The notes under the pieces were generated by a model. The model worked only from the letters and a program-made list of their open reading frames with translations, was not told the DNA's origin and searched no databases. A stretch of 64,000 nucleotides of DNA from Anaerolineae bacterium (GTDB lineage Bacteria > Chloroflexota > Anaerolineae > 4572-78 > J111), in NCBI GenBank assembly GCA_023151115.1, contig JAKLJP010000040.1, positions 1-64,000 on the forward strand, read 5' to 3'. A program made the translations under genes and the position numbers. Positions within the stretch are counted from its first letter, which is position 1. Each line of letters opens with the position of its first letter. Positions 9,811-23,944 of the stretch are shown here, piece by piece.

Positions 9811-9838
9811 ATTATATTAAAATATGTTGCTTTGGCAA
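9811..9838 (-). promoter_or_regulatory. sigma-70-type promoter for tuf
   Basis: On the minus strand TTGCCA (9833-9838) and TATAAT (9811-9816) are separated by 16 bases, in the fusA-tuf gap and pointing at tuf. It would let tuf be expressed above the rest of the str operon. Confidence 0.65.
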
Positions 9839-9889
9839 ATCTTTCCACCGGTTACAATGCGTTTTAACTACGTTTTGGCTCCGCTTAAA

Positions 9890-11968
9890 CTACGTTTTTG
9901 AGCCGGCCACAATCTTTTCTTTCAAACTTTGCGACACTTCGGCGTAATGGTTAAATTCCATGGTGAAGGTCGCCCGCCCTTGTGTGCTTGAACGCAGGTC
10001 AGTGGCATATCCAAACATTTCAGACAAGGGCACCAGCGCGGTGATAGAGGTTACCCCACCCCCGCGAGGTGTCATGCCTTCAATAGCTCCCCGCCGCGAG
10101 GACAGATTGCCCATCACATCGCCGGTGAACTCTTCCGGAGTAGTCACTTCGACCTTCATAATCGGCTCTAACAACACCGGCGCGCCTTTTTGCATTGCTT
10201 CCTTAAAGCCCATCGAGGCGGCAATTTTGAAGGCCATTTCCGAAGAGTCAACTTCGTGGTAAGAACCATCCACCAGGATAGCTTTCACATCAACCACCGG
10301 GTAGCCGGCCACCACCCCGGTAGACAGCGATTCTCTGATGCCCTGCTCTACTGCCGGGATATATTCCTTGGGAATAGCGCCGCCGACAATTCTGCTCTCA
10401 AATTCAAAGCCTTTGCCTTTTTCCAGCGGTTCGACTTCCAGATGAACATCGCCAAACTGGCCCCGACCCCCGCTTTGTCGCACAAAACGACCCTGCGCTT
10501 TGGCCGGACGGGTAATGGTTTCCCGATAGGCCACTTGAGGCCGGCCCACATTCGCCTCAACCTTAAACTCACGGCGCATGCGCTCCACCAGCACTTCCAG
10601 GTGAAGTTCGCCCATGCCGGAAATTTGGGTTTGGCCGGTATTCTCGTCAGTTCTTACCTGGAACGTGGGGTCTTCTTCGGCCAGTTTTTGCAAAGCAATA
10701 GATAATTTATCCTCATCGGCTTTGGTTTTAGGCTCAATAGCCAAGTTAATAACCGGCTCGGGGAATTTAATCGACTCCATCACGATCGGCCGCGAGGGGT
10801 CGGACAACGTTTCGCCGGTGAAGGTGTTTTTCAACCCAACGACGGCGGCAATATCGCCCGCATAAATTTCTTTGATTTCTTCACGATGGTTGGCATGCAT
10901 TTGCAACAGCCGGCCCAACCGCTCTTTTTTACCGCGTGACGTATTTTGCACATTTTCGCCCGCTTCGGCCGCGCCGGAATAGACCCGGATATAGGTTAAA
11001 CGACCTACAAAGGGGTCCGTTACGATCTTAAAGGCGAGGGCGACAAACGGATCGTTCTCATCGGCAAAAACGGTAATTTCTTGTTCATTATGGGGATTGA
11101 GACCGATCTTAGGAGGTACATCTTTAGGTGAGGGTAAATAATTCACCACCGCATCAAGCAGTCGTTGGACCCCTTTGTTTTTCAGGGCCGAACCACACAA
11201 TACCGGAACAATATCTCCGGAGATCGTGGCAACCCGCAAGGCGTGAATCAATTCTTCCGGGGTAATTTCTTCACCTTCGAGGAACTTTTCGGTCAGCGTA
11301 TCGTCTGACTCAGCCACTTTCTCGACCAGTTTTTCGTGGAGGGCCTGGGCTTCTTCGAGCAAATCAGCAGGGATAGGGCTGGCTTCGGATTTGGTACCCA
11401 AATCGTCCAGGTAATAAACGGCTTCCATCCGAATTAGATCAATCACGCCCCTGAATTTATCTTCAGCGCCAATGGGCATCTGAATCGGCACCGGGTTAGC
11501 GCCCAGCCGGTCAACAATCATATTGACTGTGCGCCGAAAATCAGCGCCGGTGCGATCCATTTTGTTGACAAAACAGATACGGGGCACGCCGAAGCGGTCG
11601 GCTTGCCGCCACACCGTTTCAGATTGCGGCTCCACCCCGGCGACGGCATCAAACACAACCACGCCGCCGTCCAGCACCCGCAAAGAGCGCTGTACTTCAG
11701 CCGTAAAATCAATATGGCCGGGGGTGTCAATAATATTGATTTGATGGTTATTCCAAAAACAGGTCGTCGCCGCAGAGGTGATAGTGATGCCGCGCTCCTG
11801 TTCTTGATCCATCCAGTCCATTGTTGCCGCGCCGTCATGCACTTCACCAATGCGATGAATTTTGCGGGTATAAAACAGAATCCGCTCCGTTACGGTTGTT
11901 TTCCCCGCGTCAATATGGGCAATAATACCAATGTTTCGGGTACGCTCTAAAGGCGTTTGGCGTGCCAT
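9890..11968 (-). CDS. fusA: elongation factor G
   Basis: This 692-residue translational GTPase has G1 [10 protein letters not shown]3 DTPGHIDF, G4 NKMD, domain II and the C-terminal domains IV-V, in the layout of EF-G. It catalyses ribosomal translocation. It belongs to the rpsL-rpsG-fusA-tuf str operon on the minus strand. The N-terminus [20 protein letters not shown] is typical of EF-G, and length is normal. No second fusA paralogue is present in the window. Confidence 0.98.
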   Translation of the reverse strand: MARQTPLERTRNIGIIAHIDAGKTTVTERILFYTRKIHRIGEVHDGAATMDWMDQEQERGITITSAATTCFWNNHQINIIDTPGHIDFTAEVQRSLRVLDGGVVVFDAVAGVEPQSETVWRQADRFGVPRICFVNKMDRTGADFRRTVNMIVDRLGANPVPIQMPIGAEDKFRGVIDLIRMEAVYYLDDLGTKSEASPIPADLLEEAQALHEKLVEKVAESDDTLTEKFLEGEEITPEELIHALRVATISGDIVPVLCGSALKNKGVQRLLDAVVNYLPSPKDVPPKIGLNPHNEQEITVFADENDPFVALAFKIVTDPFVGRLTYIRVYSGAAEAGENVQNTSRGKKERLGRLLQMHANHREEIKEIYAGDIAAVVGLKNTFTGETLSDPSRPIVMESIKFPEPVINLAIEPKTKADEDKLSIALQKLAEEDPTFQVRTDENTGQTQISGMGELHLEVLVERMRREFKVEANVGRPQVAYRETITRPAKAQGRFVRQSGGRGQFGDVHLEVEPLEKGKGFEFESRIVGGAIPKEYIPAVEQGIRESLSTGVVAGYPVVDVKAILVDGSYHEVDSSEMAFKIAASMGFKEAMQKGAPVLLEPIMKVEVTTPEEFTGDVMGNLSSRRGAIEGMTPRGGGVTSITALVPLSEMFGYATDLRSSTQGRATFTMEFNHYAEVSQSLKEKIVAGSKT

Positions 11969-11984
11969 GGATTACTTCTCTCTT

Positions 11985-12075
11985 TCAAAAAGAGTGTCAA
12001 GTGTTAAAGTGTCAGGTGTCAAGTTCTTTTAACCTGACACGTGATACTTGGGACATGACACTTCACTTTTCACAC
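11985..12075. repeat. GTGTCAAGTGTTAAAGTGTCAGG short-unit repeat
   Basis: Tandem GTGTCAAGT-like units are followed by inverse units (AACCTGACACGTGATACTTGGGACATGACACTT), giving a foldable stretch in the rpsG-fusA gap. Confidence 0.65.
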
Positions 12076-12080
12076 ATCAA

Positions 12081-12125
12081 AAGTCCAAAACTCTTGGAGT
12101 ACGGATGAGCAAGAGTTTTGGACTT
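12081..12125 (-). terminator. 15-bp perfect hairpin between rpsG and fusA
   Basis: AAGTCCAAAACTCTT and its exact complement enclose 15 bases. Read on the minus strand the stem ends in T-rich sequence, so it could attenuate fusA. The T-tract is short, so it may instead be an RNA-processing hairpin or an interspersed palindrome. Confidence 0.45.
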
Positions 12126-12191
12126 CACTCAATCTACTACAATTACTTATATTTTTAGGCAGCAAATACTGCCGATTTCAAACGTTCAAAT

Positions 12192-12662
12192 CTACCAGCG
12201 GTAATGCGCAAAAGCCCGGTTGGCTTCGGCCATTTTATGGGTATCTTCCCTTTTCTTGACCGTAGCGCCTTGATTATTCGACGCGTCCAACAACTCGGCG
12301 GCCAATTTTTCGGCCATAGATTTGCCGGAACGAGTCCGCGCCGTAGTCACCAACCAGCGGATGGCCAGACTCTGGCGGCGATCAGGCCGCACTTCCAGGG
12401 GAACCTGATAAGTCGCCCCACCCACGCGCCGCGGCCGAACCTCGATCAGCGGGGTCACATTTTTAATAGCCTGTTCAAAAACTTCCAGTCCTGGTTTTTT
12501 GGCTCGCTCAGCCACAAGGTCCAGCGCATCATAAAAGATTGAGGCCGCTACCGTTTTCTTACCGCTGACCATAAGTTTATTGATAAAGCTGGCCACTAGC
12601 TGGCTATTGTATTTAATATCGGGTTCTACCACCCGTTTGATAGCTCGATTTCTTCTCGCCAT
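12192..12662 (-). CDS. rpsG: 30S ribosomal protein S7
   Basis: The 156 residues match S7 ([20 protein letters not shown], then [33 protein letters not shown] and the C-terminal AFAHYRW). S7 nucleates assembly of the 30S head and contacts tRNA in the E site. It follows rpsL by about 30 bases and precedes fusA, as in the str operon of most bacteria. Confidence 0.98.
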   Translation of the reverse strand: MARRNRAIKRVVEPDIKYNSQLVASFINKLMVSGKKTVAASIFYDALDLVAERAKKPGLEVFEQAIKNVTPLIEVRPRRVGGATYQVPLEVRPDRRQSLAIRWLVTTARTRSGKSMAEKLAAELLDASNNQGATVKKREDTHKMAEANRAFAHYRW

Positions 12663-12693
12663 TTATTATCTCCGCTTGACATGGAAGTTGGTT

Positions 12694-13116
12694 CTACTTC
12701 TTCACCTTAGGCCGTTTGGTTCCATATTTGGAACGAGCGCGCCGTTTGCGGTCAACGCCGGTGGAGTCTAACGCCCCCCGAACGATGTGATACCGCACCC
12801 CAGGCAGGTCTTTCACACGGCCACCGCGCACCAGCACTACCGAGTGCTCCTGCAAGCTATGGCCCTCGCCGGGAATATAGGCCGTTACCTCAATTCCATT
12901 CGACAAACGCACGCGAGCAATTTTCCGCAGCGCCGAGTTTGGCTTTTTAGGCGTCATCGTGCGAACTTGGGTACAAACCCCTCGCTTTTGCGGCGAGCCG
13001 GTATTTGGCTCCATGCGCCCTTTCAGGGCGTTAAAGTTAAACCGCAACGCCGGAGCCTTGGTTTTTGATCTTTTTGTTTTGCGACCTTTGCGCACTAGCT
13101 GATTAATCGTTGGCAA
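12694..13116 (-). CDS. rpsL: 30S ribosomal protein S12
   Basis: This 140-residue S12 carries the decoding-centre motifs [13 protein letters not shown] and [13 protein letters not shown]. The lysines where streptomycin-resistance mutations arise are wild type. Between the N-terminal [20 protein letters not shown] and PQKRGVC it has the roughly 15-residue insertion typical of Firmicutes-like S12 and absent from E. coli. It is the first gene of the str operon. The gene directly upstream on the strand is rpoB, where rpoC is normally expected. Confidence 0.98.
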   Translation of the reverse strand: MPTINQLVRKGRKTKRSKTKAPALRFNFNALKGRMEPNTGSPQKRGVCTQVRTMTPKKPNSALRKIARVRLSNGIEVTAYIPGEGHSLQEHSVVLVRGGRVKDLPGVRYHIVRGALDSTGVDRKRRARSKYGTKRPKVKK

Positions 13117-13174
13117 GGATAATCTCCTATCACTACGACAATAACTTCTTTTTTTCTAAGATTCTTAGGCAGTA

Positions 13175-13212
13175 TACGAGGCCACCGACAAAACCCCTTC
13201 GGTGGCCTCGTA
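13175..13212. repeat. hairpin between rpoB and rpsL
   Basis: TACGAGGCCACCG and CGGTGGCCTCGTA form a perfect 13-bp stem with a 12-base loop, in the place where rpoC would normally lie. There is no strong T-tract on the minus strand, so it may be a processing site or palindrome rather than a terminator. Confidence 0.6.
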
Positions 13213-13349
13213 TTTTATCAAGCTGTGCCTATTTGGTGAGCCGAGAAAAGTTTCTCAATACTTTTCTCTAACCAGTTAGCCCACACAAGAGAGAATACTA
13301 TAACACGGTTAAACAGTGTTGTCAAGTTTTCGACTTTATTTTTGCACCC

Positions 13350-17288
<3,939 letters not shown>

Positions 17289-17511
17289 AAAATCATTATC
17301 TCCTTAAAATAGATATTTGGGTTAATACAAAAAAGCAACCTCGGTTGAACTCAGACTTTATGACGTGGCATCGGCCGTGATGTTGTCGAAACAAAAGTCT
17401 GATCCACCTTAGTTGCGGAGAATTTAGAGCGAATATAGCGATTGAATGGAGGGCGTTACCTCGATCTGGGGCGCTTGTGAATAGATTTGCAATCGCCAAT
17501 TGCAAATTTAC
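17289..17511 (-). other. rpoB 5' leader
   Basis: About 220 bases separate the rpoB start from its promoter. The leader has no open frame of note, a weak hairpin around CAACCTCGGTTG and an SD-like AAGGAG just before the ATG. A long leader may host regulation, but no known RNA family was recognised. Confidence 0.4.
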
Positions 17512-17541
17512 ATTATAGCTTAAAAGGCGGGTATTTGTCAA
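17512..17541 (-). promoter_or_regulatory. strong sigma-70-type promoter for rpoB
   Basis: On the minus strand a consensus TTGACA (17536-17541) and a consensus TATAAT (17512-17517) are separated by 18 bases. This is the best promoter match in the window and drives rpoB and perhaps the str operon behind it. Confidence 0.85.
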
Positions 17542-17654
17542 GAGGCGATCAAAAAATTTTAAGGTTGCTAAACGAATTGGCTATCTGGCGCACACTGCCC
17601 AAGCCATCCGGTAAGGGGTAGCTCCATAATATAGGTGTCCAGAAAAATTCTTTC

Positions 17655-17715
17655 CCAACAATCAAGGTAGCAGGGTAGCAAAGCAGCAATTTGCTACCCT
17701 GTTACTTGCTACCTG
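17655..17715. repeat. GTAGCAGGGTAGCAAAGCAGC short-unit repeat
   Basis: GGTAGCAGGGTAGCAAAGCAGC is followed by the inverse GCTACCCTGTTACTTGCTACC, forming a hairpin exactly at the 3' break of the RHS fragment. The rest of 17542-17655 shows nothing recognisable. Confidence 0.7.
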
Positions 17716-18446
17716 TTTCGGTGGCGAAAACTTTTCTGGAGAACTATACTTGAATCAGATTGGGCCAAAAACTGCCCGCCTGCTTGCAGGTACTGGCTCG
17801 TAACGCCATTCGTTGTGGCCGCAATCACTTCGGGCAAACCATCCGCTACATCCAGCGCATAGCGGGTCGTCACGCCGTTGATTGTCTGCGCCACCCGGTT
17901 GCCCAGGCCATCGTAGCTGTATTGGTGCGTGGTTGCGCCTTGGATCACCGAGGTGAGCCGGTTGGCGGCGTCATAGGCGTAGGTGCGGACGCCGTCATTC
18001 AACAGGTTGCCGTTGTTGTCCCAAGTGTAGGTTGTACCATTGACAGTGGTCAGCCGGTTGGCCGCATCGTAGCCGTAGTTAGTGGTCACGCCGTTAGCAA
18101 TTTGCTGCGTCCGGTTTCCGGCGGCGTCGTAGCTGTATTGGTAGCTCTGGCCGGAAGAGTAGGCGGCCGTTTTGAGCCGGGACAGGCTGTCGTAGGTGTA
18201 GGTGATGGTGGTGGTCTGGCCAAGACTTTGCCCGCTAATGGGCGAATCGAACAGGCCGGGCGAGACCAATTCAACCCTGTTGGCCTGGGCGAGGTCTATG
18301 GTGAACAGGTCGCTCAAGGTTTGCCACAGCCAGGTCCACAGGGTTTCCCCTTCAAGGGGAGAGGCTTGCCCGCTTTCGACAGAATTTTGAGGAGGAAGAG
18401 CGCGCAAAATAAAAAGCCCGGCGCTGATCGGCAGCCAATCTGCCAA
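17709..18446 (-). pseudogene. RHS/YD-repeat protein fragment
   Basis: The 245-residue frame holds at least five YD repeats (TYTYDSLSRLKTAAYSSG, YSYDAAGNRTQQIANGVTT, YGYDAANRLTTVNG, YAYDAANRLTSV, YSYDGLGNRVAQTINGVTT), as in RHS and teneurin-like shells that encase toxins. Full proteins exceed 1000 residues and carry an RHS core with a variable toxic tip. Here both the N-terminal shell and the core and tip are missing. The 3' end runs into a GTAGCAAAG-family repeat, and residues 24-31 (SGQASPLE) come from another repeat. It is most likely a decayed remnant stranded between rpoB and metK. Confidence 0.75.
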
Positions 18447-18490
18447 ACCAGGGTCGGGCTTATGGAAAACAACTCAGCCAAACTTAATGC

Positions 18491-19696
18491 TTATAACCCT
18501 GCTTCGCTGCGCAGAATTTCGGCTTTGTCCATCGCTTCCCAGGGGGCGTCAATGTCGTGGCGGCCAAAGTGACCGTAGGCAGCAGTTGCTTTGTAGATGG
18601 GCCGGCGCAGCCCCAAATCTTTGATGATGGCCGCCGGGCGCAGGTCAAAATGCTTTTTGACCAAAGCAATAATTTTGTCGTCGCTGATTTTGCCGGTGCC
18701 AAAGGTTTCGACGTTGAGCGAGAGCGGGTGGGCCACCCCGATGGCGTAACTGACCTGCAACTCGACCCGCTCGGCCAGGCCGGCGGCGATGATATTTTTG
18801 GCAATATAGCGGGTCATATAAGCTGCCGAGCGGTCTACCTTCGTCGGGTCTTTGCCGGAGAAGGCACCCCCGCCGTGCCGGGCCACCCCCCCGTAAGTGT
18901 CCACAATGATTTTACGCCCGGTCAGGCCGGCGTCGCCCATCGGGCCGCCGGTCACAAAGCGGCCGGTCGGGTTGACAAAAATTTTGGTGTGATCGTCCAG
19001 CATATTCGGCGGCACAATCGGGCGAATGACTTCCTCGATGATGTCGGCCCGGATTTGCTCCTGGGTGGCGTCGGGGCTGTGCTGGGTGGAGATAACAATG
19101 GCGTCTACTCGCTTGGGTTTGCCGTAGGCGTATTCCACCGTCACCTGGCTTTTGCCGTCGGGGCGAAGGTAGTCAATCGTACCGTTTTTGCGCACGGCAG
19201 ACAACTGGCGACACAAGCGATGGGCCAGCGAGATGCTCAGCGGCATCAACTCCTCGGTTTCGTTACAGGCAAAACCGATCATCATACCCTGGTCACCCGC
19301 GCCGGTGTCCAGGTCGTCTTTCAACTCGCCTTCTTTGGCTTCTAGGGCTTTGTCTACCCCCATGGCAATGTCGGGCGACTGCTCTTTGATGCTGACGATA
19401 ACGCCGCAGGTTTCATAATCAAACCCATATTTAGCGCGGGTGTAGCCAATATCGCGGATGGTCTGCCGGGCAATTTCGGCAATATCTACGTAGGTTTTGG
19501 TGGTGATTTCGCCCATGACGCAGACCAGGCCGGTGGTGATAGCCGTTTCGCAGGCCACGCGAGCGTAGGGGTCATCTTTGTAAATCGCGTCCAGCACCGC
19601 GTCGCTTATCTGATCGCAAATCTTATCGGGATGCCCTTCCGTCACCGACTCGCTGGTGAAGAACAGTTGGGGCGAGGTCATAAAGGTTGTACTCAT
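18491..19696 (-). CDS. metK: S-adenosylmethionine synthetase
   Basis: This 401-residue enzyme makes SAM from methionine and ATP. It has the diagnostic motifs [12 protein letters not shown] near the N-terminus, [16 protein letters not shown] (the ATP-binding loop) and [19 protein letters not shown] (the phosphate-binding loop). The ATG at 19694-19696 follows AAGGAGAACAACTTAT. A longer frame starting with MQGLPCDLA arises only because the leader element upstream happens to stay open. It opens the methyl-cycle group with ahcY, a PfkB kinase and mtnA, all on the minus strand. The leader element at 19721-19812 is shared with ahcY. Confidence 0.98.
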   Translation of the reverse strand: MSTTFMTSPQLFFTSESVTEGHPDKICDQISDAVLDAIYKDDPYARVACETAITTGLVCVMGEITTKTYVDIAEIARQTIRDIGYTRAKYGFDYETCGVIVSIKEQSPDIAMGVDKALEAKEGELKDDLDTGAGDQGMMIGFACNETEELMPLSISLAHRLCRQLSAVRKNGTIDYLRPDGKSQVTVEYAYGKPKRVDAIVISTQHSPDATQEQIRADIIEEVIRPIVPPNMLDDHTKIFVNPTGRFVTGGPMGDAGLTGRKIIVDTYGGVARHGGGAFSGKDPTKVDRSAAYMTRYIAKNIIAAGLAERVELQVSYAIGVAHPLSLNVETFGTGKISDDKIIALVKKHFDLRPAAIIKDLGLRRPIYKATAAYGHFGRHDIDAPWEAMDKAEILRSEAGL

Positions 19697-19720
19697 ATAA
19701 GTTGTTCTCCTTCGTAAATA

Positions 19721-19812
19721 GGAGTGCAAACCCTGGTTTGCCAAATCGCAAGGCAAGCCTTGCACTCCAGATTTTCATTATCGGTGGTGTGCCCCAGGTT
19801 CGTGAACACTCC
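19721..19812 (-). promoter_or_regulatory. conserved leader element, copy 1 (metK)
   Basis: Read on the minus strand the element starts AGGAGTGTTCACGAACCTGG, continues through GGCACACCACCGATAATGAAAAT, and ends in a long hairpin whose arms are GGAGTGCAAGGCTTGCCTTGC and GGTTTGCACTCC. The hairpin ends about ten bases before the metK ribosome-binding site. Copies precede ahcY and the PspA-like gene in the same orientation and at the same distance. It matches no SAM or SAH riboswitch consensus known to me. Confidence 0.7.
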
Positions 19813-19829
19813 TGTGTAAATGCGACCGC

Positions 19830-20030
19830 CGACCATTGACCCATTCGACAAGCTCAGGGCAAGCCGCCGACCGCCGAAAAGTGTTTTTCCAAATCTTGCG
19901 CCCAAACCGACACAAGTTTGGGCACAAGCATACTCAGGAGATCCAATTTTGGGTTGTAGCTGGCGCATCCCTATGCGTTAGCGGGCGGCATAGGGATGCC
20001 ACCCTACGGAAATTTGGATCTCCTGATACT
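19830..20030. repeat. composite repeats with a long nested palindrome
   Basis: This gap between ahcY and metK holds CATTCGACAAGCTCAGGGC (an interspersed repeat unit), CGGCGGTC-type units, and a large nested palindrome at 19935-20025. The outer arms of the palindrome are CAGGAGATCCAA and TTGGATCTCCTG; the inner arms include GGCATAGGGATGCC. The inner unit GGTGGCATCCCTATGCCGCC recurs at 59744. No coding potential was seen. Confidence 0.7.
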
Positions 20031-20040
20031 ATCTTCTATC

Positions 20041-21327
<1,287 letters not shown>

Positions 21328-21332
21328 CTACT

Positions 21333-21423
21333 GGAGTGCAAAGCTTGCTATGCTATGTCGCAAGGCAAGCCTTGCACTCCATTTTCATTCTTGGTCGTGT
21401 GCCCCAGGCTCGTGAGAACTCCT
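21333..21423 (-). promoter_or_regulatory. conserved leader element, copy 2 (ahcY)
   Basis: On the minus strand it reads AGGAGTTCTCACGAGCCTGG, then GGCACACGACCAAGAATGAAAAT, then the hairpin GGAGTGCAAGGCTTGCCTTG with closing arm AAGCTTTGCACTCC, ending about 14 bases before the ahcY ribosome-binding site. Against copy 1 the first block differs at positions that could pair (TTC/GAA becoming CTC/GAG). Confidence 0.7.
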
Positions 21424-21424
21424 A

Positions 21425-21500
21425 TGAAAATAGTAGACGGTAGACAGTAGACAGGGAAAGTATGCGACCCTGCAACTTTGCTACCTTGCTACCTTTTCAC
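21425..21500. repeat. GTAGACGGTAGACAGTAGACAG and GCTACCTTGCTACC units
   Basis: A tandem run of GTAGACAG-like units is followed by TTGCTACCTTGCTACC, in the gap between the PfkB kinase and the ahcY leader element. The same pair of families occurs at 4838-4965. Confidence 0.65.
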
Positions 21501-21510
21501 GCATCACGTA

Positions 21511-22506
21511 TCATTTTTTATAACTCACAAAATCTTCCAACTCCGGCGCGTCGCCAAAGGCTTCGCGGTAGCGTTGGGCAAACTGCTTGCGGGTGTAGCT
21601 GTGGCGCTGTGTGCCGTGCTGTTCCAGCACATAAATGGCGGCAATCGAACCCAACCGCCCGCACACTTCCCAGGGATAGCCGCGCATCAAGCCGGTAATC
21701 AGACCGGCCCGAAAAGCGTCGCCCACGCCGGTGGGTTCGGCCAGGCGGCTGGGTTGGGCCGGGGGAATATGAATTTCTCGGAAAGAGAGGCTGCTGCCCC
21801 GGCCTGCTTCGGTGGTGCGAATGAGTGAGCCTTTTTCGCCGCGCGTAATAATGACCGTTTCGACGCGCTGTTGAATATCGGCGCTGCTCAGACCGGTCTG
21901 CTTCTTGATCATCTCAAATTCATAATCATTGACAATCAAGATTTTGGCCCCCTCGATACCTTTGATCAAATCCGCCCGATCAAGCCGGGGAATTTGCTGG
22001 CTGGGGTCATAAATGTAAGGAATGCCTAGCTCCTGACATTCCTGAACATATTTGACCATAGCCGCAGGATCATTGGGGGAAATAATGGCTACTTTTATCG
22101 CCGTATAATCCTGGTTGGCAAAACTAATTTGTCCGGCCTTGGCCATAGCCCCGGTGTAAAAGCTGGCAATCTGGTTATTCGAGCGGTCGGTGCTGACAAA
22201 AAAAGAGGCGGTGAACTCAGTGGGCAGTTGCAGTACCCCGCCGATGTCAACCCCGCGCTCGCGCAGCGCGGCAATGTATTCCGGCGCATCCTGGCCGACC
22301 GTCGCCATTAACAAAACCGGCTGGTTGAGCAAAGCCAGATTGTAGGCAATATTACCGGCCGTACCGCCGCGCTCCCGCCGCATCGAGTCGACCAAAAAGC
22401 TGACCGATAGAATCTGGATCTGATCCGGCAAAATATGGTCGGCAAATTTGCCGGGGAAGGACATAATATAATCGAAGGCCATAGAGCCGGTAACGGCGAC
22501 GGTCAA
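21511..22506 (-). CDS. PfkB-family sugar/nucleoside kinase, probably adenosine kinase
   Basis: This 331-residue ribokinase-fold protein has an N-terminal GSMAFDYIM and the glycine block RERGGTAGNIAYNLALLNQPV, which together close over the sugar. PfkB signature 2 is EPTGVGDAFRAGLI, carrying the catalytic aspartate. Its place beside metK, ahcY and mtnA suggests that it phosphorylates the adenosine released by SAH hydrolase, pulling that reversible reaction forward. The sequence alone does not exclude ribokinase or another nucleoside kinase. Start GTG or ATG is near 22506, with an AAGGAGATATACC-like site. Confidence 0.8.
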   Translation of the reverse strand: MTVAVTGSMAFDYIMSFPGKFADHILPDQIQILSVSFLVDSMRRERGGTAGNIAYNLALLNQPVLLMATVGQDAPEYIAALRERGVDIGGVLQLPTEFTASFFVSTDRSNNQIASFYTGAMAKAGQISFANQDYTAIKVAIISPNDPAAMVKYVQECQELGIPYIYDPSQQIPRLDRADLIKGIEGAKILIVNDYEFEMIKKQTGLSSADIQQRVETVIITRGEKGSLIRTTEAGRGSSLSFREIHIPPAQPSRLAEPTGVGDAFRAGLITGLMRGYPWEVCGRLGSIAAIYVLEQHGTQRHSYTRKQFAQRYREAFGDAPELEDFVSYKK

Positions 22507-22534
22507 GGGTATATCTCCTTATCAAATAAACTAC

Positions 22535-22620
22535 GTTGAGGCGAAGAAGCGAGGACGCGAGGAGGCGAGGGCAATTTAATTTCCTCGCCTCACCCATCTT
22601 CGCCTCATCGCCTCACTTTC
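22535..22620. repeat. GAGGCGAAGAAGCGAGGACGCG inverted short-unit repeat
   Basis: Tandem GAGGCGA-type units on the left (GAGGCGAAGAAGCGAGGACG, CGAGGAGGCGAGG) face TCGCCTC units on the right (CCTCGCCTCACCCATCTTCG), making a hairpin between mtnA and the kinase. The right arm overlaps the 3' end of mtnA. The same unit sits inside polA at 49930-49965. Confidence 0.75.
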
Positions 22621-23672
22621 GCCTGTTCTTCTTCCACCACCCGGCGCAAGTTGATGCTGTAGGGCGGGTAGACTACACTGTGCTCGGTGACAATGCCGGT
22701 GACATATTTATAGGGGGTCACATCAAAAGCCGGGTTGCCCACTTTGGCCCCAACCGGAGCGACCGGCCGGCCAAAAAAGGTCAGGCCGGTAATTTCCTCG
22801 GCGGGACGTTCCTCGATGGGAATTTCATCGCCGGTAGCCAGGGATAGGTCAACGGTAGAGGTTGGCACAACCGGAAAGAAGGGAATGCCATTTTCTTTGG
22901 CGACCACGCCAAGCTTGTAGGTTCCAATTTTGTTGGCCACATCGCCGTTGGCCGCCGTGCGATCAGAGCCGACAAAGACAATATCAATCTGGCCGGTGCG
23001 CATGTAATGTCCGGCGGCATTGTCGGCAATTAAGGTGTAGGGGATTTTGTACTGCTCACATTCCCAGGCCGATAACCGCGCGCCCTGCAATTGAGGCCGG
23101 GTTTCATCGAGCAGCACATGGATGTTTTTGCCCTGTTCATTGGCCATACGAATGACCCCCAGGGCAGTACCCCAATCCACCGTGGCCAATGAGCCGGTGT
23201 TGCAATGATGCAGAATGGTATCGCCCTCTTTGACCAGCGCTGCTCCATTCCGGGCCATGCGCAGATTGATTTCAACGTCCTCATCCGCCAGGGCTTGCGC
23301 TTCTTGCAAAATATTTTGGCGAATGTCATCTACATGCTCAATCTCTTCATCGGTGGCAGCGCGCAGCACCCGCTCGATGGCCCAAAAAAGATTAACCGCC
23401 GTAGGTCGGGTGGCCCGCAGCACCGCTGCCGCCTGTTCCAGATCACGCAGCAGCGTCTCGCGGGCAGTTGCCTGACTTTGCTGCGCCGCCAGGGCCATGC
23501 CAAATGCGCCGGCGGCGCCAATGGCCGGTGCGCCGCGCACATACATCTCGCGGATGCCGGTGGCCACGCCCTGGTAGTCGTCAAACTCAGCATATTCAAA
23601 AAGGCTAGGTAGTTTGCGCTGGTCAATCATTTTGACCAGATTGCGTTCATAATCCCACTCAACCGTGCGCAT
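22605..23672 (-). CDS. mtnA: S-methyl-5-thioribose-1-phosphate isomerase
   Basis: This protein of about 355 residues is an aldose-ketose isomerase of methylthioadenosine salvage, related to eIF2B subunits. The catalytic cysteine is in [18 protein letters not shown] and the catalytic aspartate in [19 protein letters not shown]. Two ATG codons nine bases apart (23672 and 23681) fit the AAAGGAGAG site; 23672 gives the family-typical MRTVEW start. Other salvage genes such as mtnP, mtnK or mtnB are not in the window. The leader has a promoter and a terminator-like hairpin, so expression may be attenuated. The last residues come from a repeat arm. Confidence 0.92.
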   Translation of the reverse strand: MRTVEWDYERNLVKMIDQRKLPSLFEYAEFDDYQGVATGIREMYVRGAPAIGAAGAFGMALAAQQSQATARETLLRDLEQAAAVLRATRPTAVNLFWAIERVLRAATDEEIEHVDDIRQNILQEAQALADEDVEINLRMARNGAALVKEGDTILHHCNTGSLATVDWGTALGVIRMANEQGKNIHVLLDETRPQLQGARLSAWECEQYKIPYTLIADNAAGHYMRTGQIDIVFVGSDRTAANGDVANKIGTYKLGVVAKENGIPFFPVVPTSTVDLSLATGDEIPIEERPAEEITGLTFFGRPVAPVGAKVGNPAFDVTPYKYVTGIVTEHSVVYPPYSINLRRVVEEEQAKVRR

Positions 23673-23706
23673 GGGCAGCATCTCTCCTTTCTTGCTTCTT
23701 TTGGGC

Positions 23707-23735
23707 AAAAAAAATCTCCGCAAAAATCGGCGGAG
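23707..23735 (-). terminator. terminator-like hairpin in the mtnA leader
   Basis: On the minus strand CTCCGC and GCGGAG flank an eight-base loop, followed by ATTTTTTTT, only about 35 bases before the mtnA start and downstream of a good promoter. It is a likely attenuator. Confidence 0.7.
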
Positions 23736-23749
23736 TTTAAGGCCAAGCA

Positions 23750-23825
23750 GACGGTAAACAGTAGACGGTAGCCGGGGAAATATAGACTGACTACTGACTA
23801 CTGGCTACTGACTACTCTTGTAAAG
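23750..23825. repeat. CAGTAGACGGTAGCC / GACTACTGACTACTGG short-unit repeat
   Basis: GTAAACAGTAGACGGTAG units are followed by inverse ACTGACTACTGGCTACTGAC units within the transcribed mtnA leader. They could form an alternative structure to the downstream attenuator hairpin. Confidence 0.65.
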
Positions 23826-23848
23826 GCAGCAACTACTCGCAAGCGCCG

Positions 23849-23877
23849 ATGTTATCACAGCCGGAAAGGTTTGTCAA
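23849..23877 (-). promoter_or_regulatory. sigma-70-type promoter for mtnA
   Basis: On the minus strand TTGACA (23872-23877) and TAACAT (23849-23854) are separated by 17 bases. The leader to mtnA would be about 170 bases. Confidence 0.6.
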
Positions 23878-23909
23878 ACAACTGCGCCAAAAAACGTAAT
23901 TTTGGCCGC

Positions 23910-23938
23910 TTGCCCTAACTTTTAATCTAAGCTACAAT
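23910..23938 (+). promoter_or_regulatory. sigma-70-type promoter, apparently leaderless
   Basis: TTGCCC (23910-23915) and TACAAT (23933-23938) are separated by 17 bases. Transcription should start about seven bases later, at or next to the ATG at 23945, so the mRNA would be leaderless; no ribosome-binding site is present. Confidence 0.6.
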
Positions 23939-23944
23939 GCCCCA

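Noticed and set aside
19697..19765. N-terminal extension of MetK starting MQGLPCDLA
   Set aside because: It is read from the leader hairpin; a near-identical peptide would precede the PspA-like protein for the same reason. The ribosome site supports the downstream ATG.
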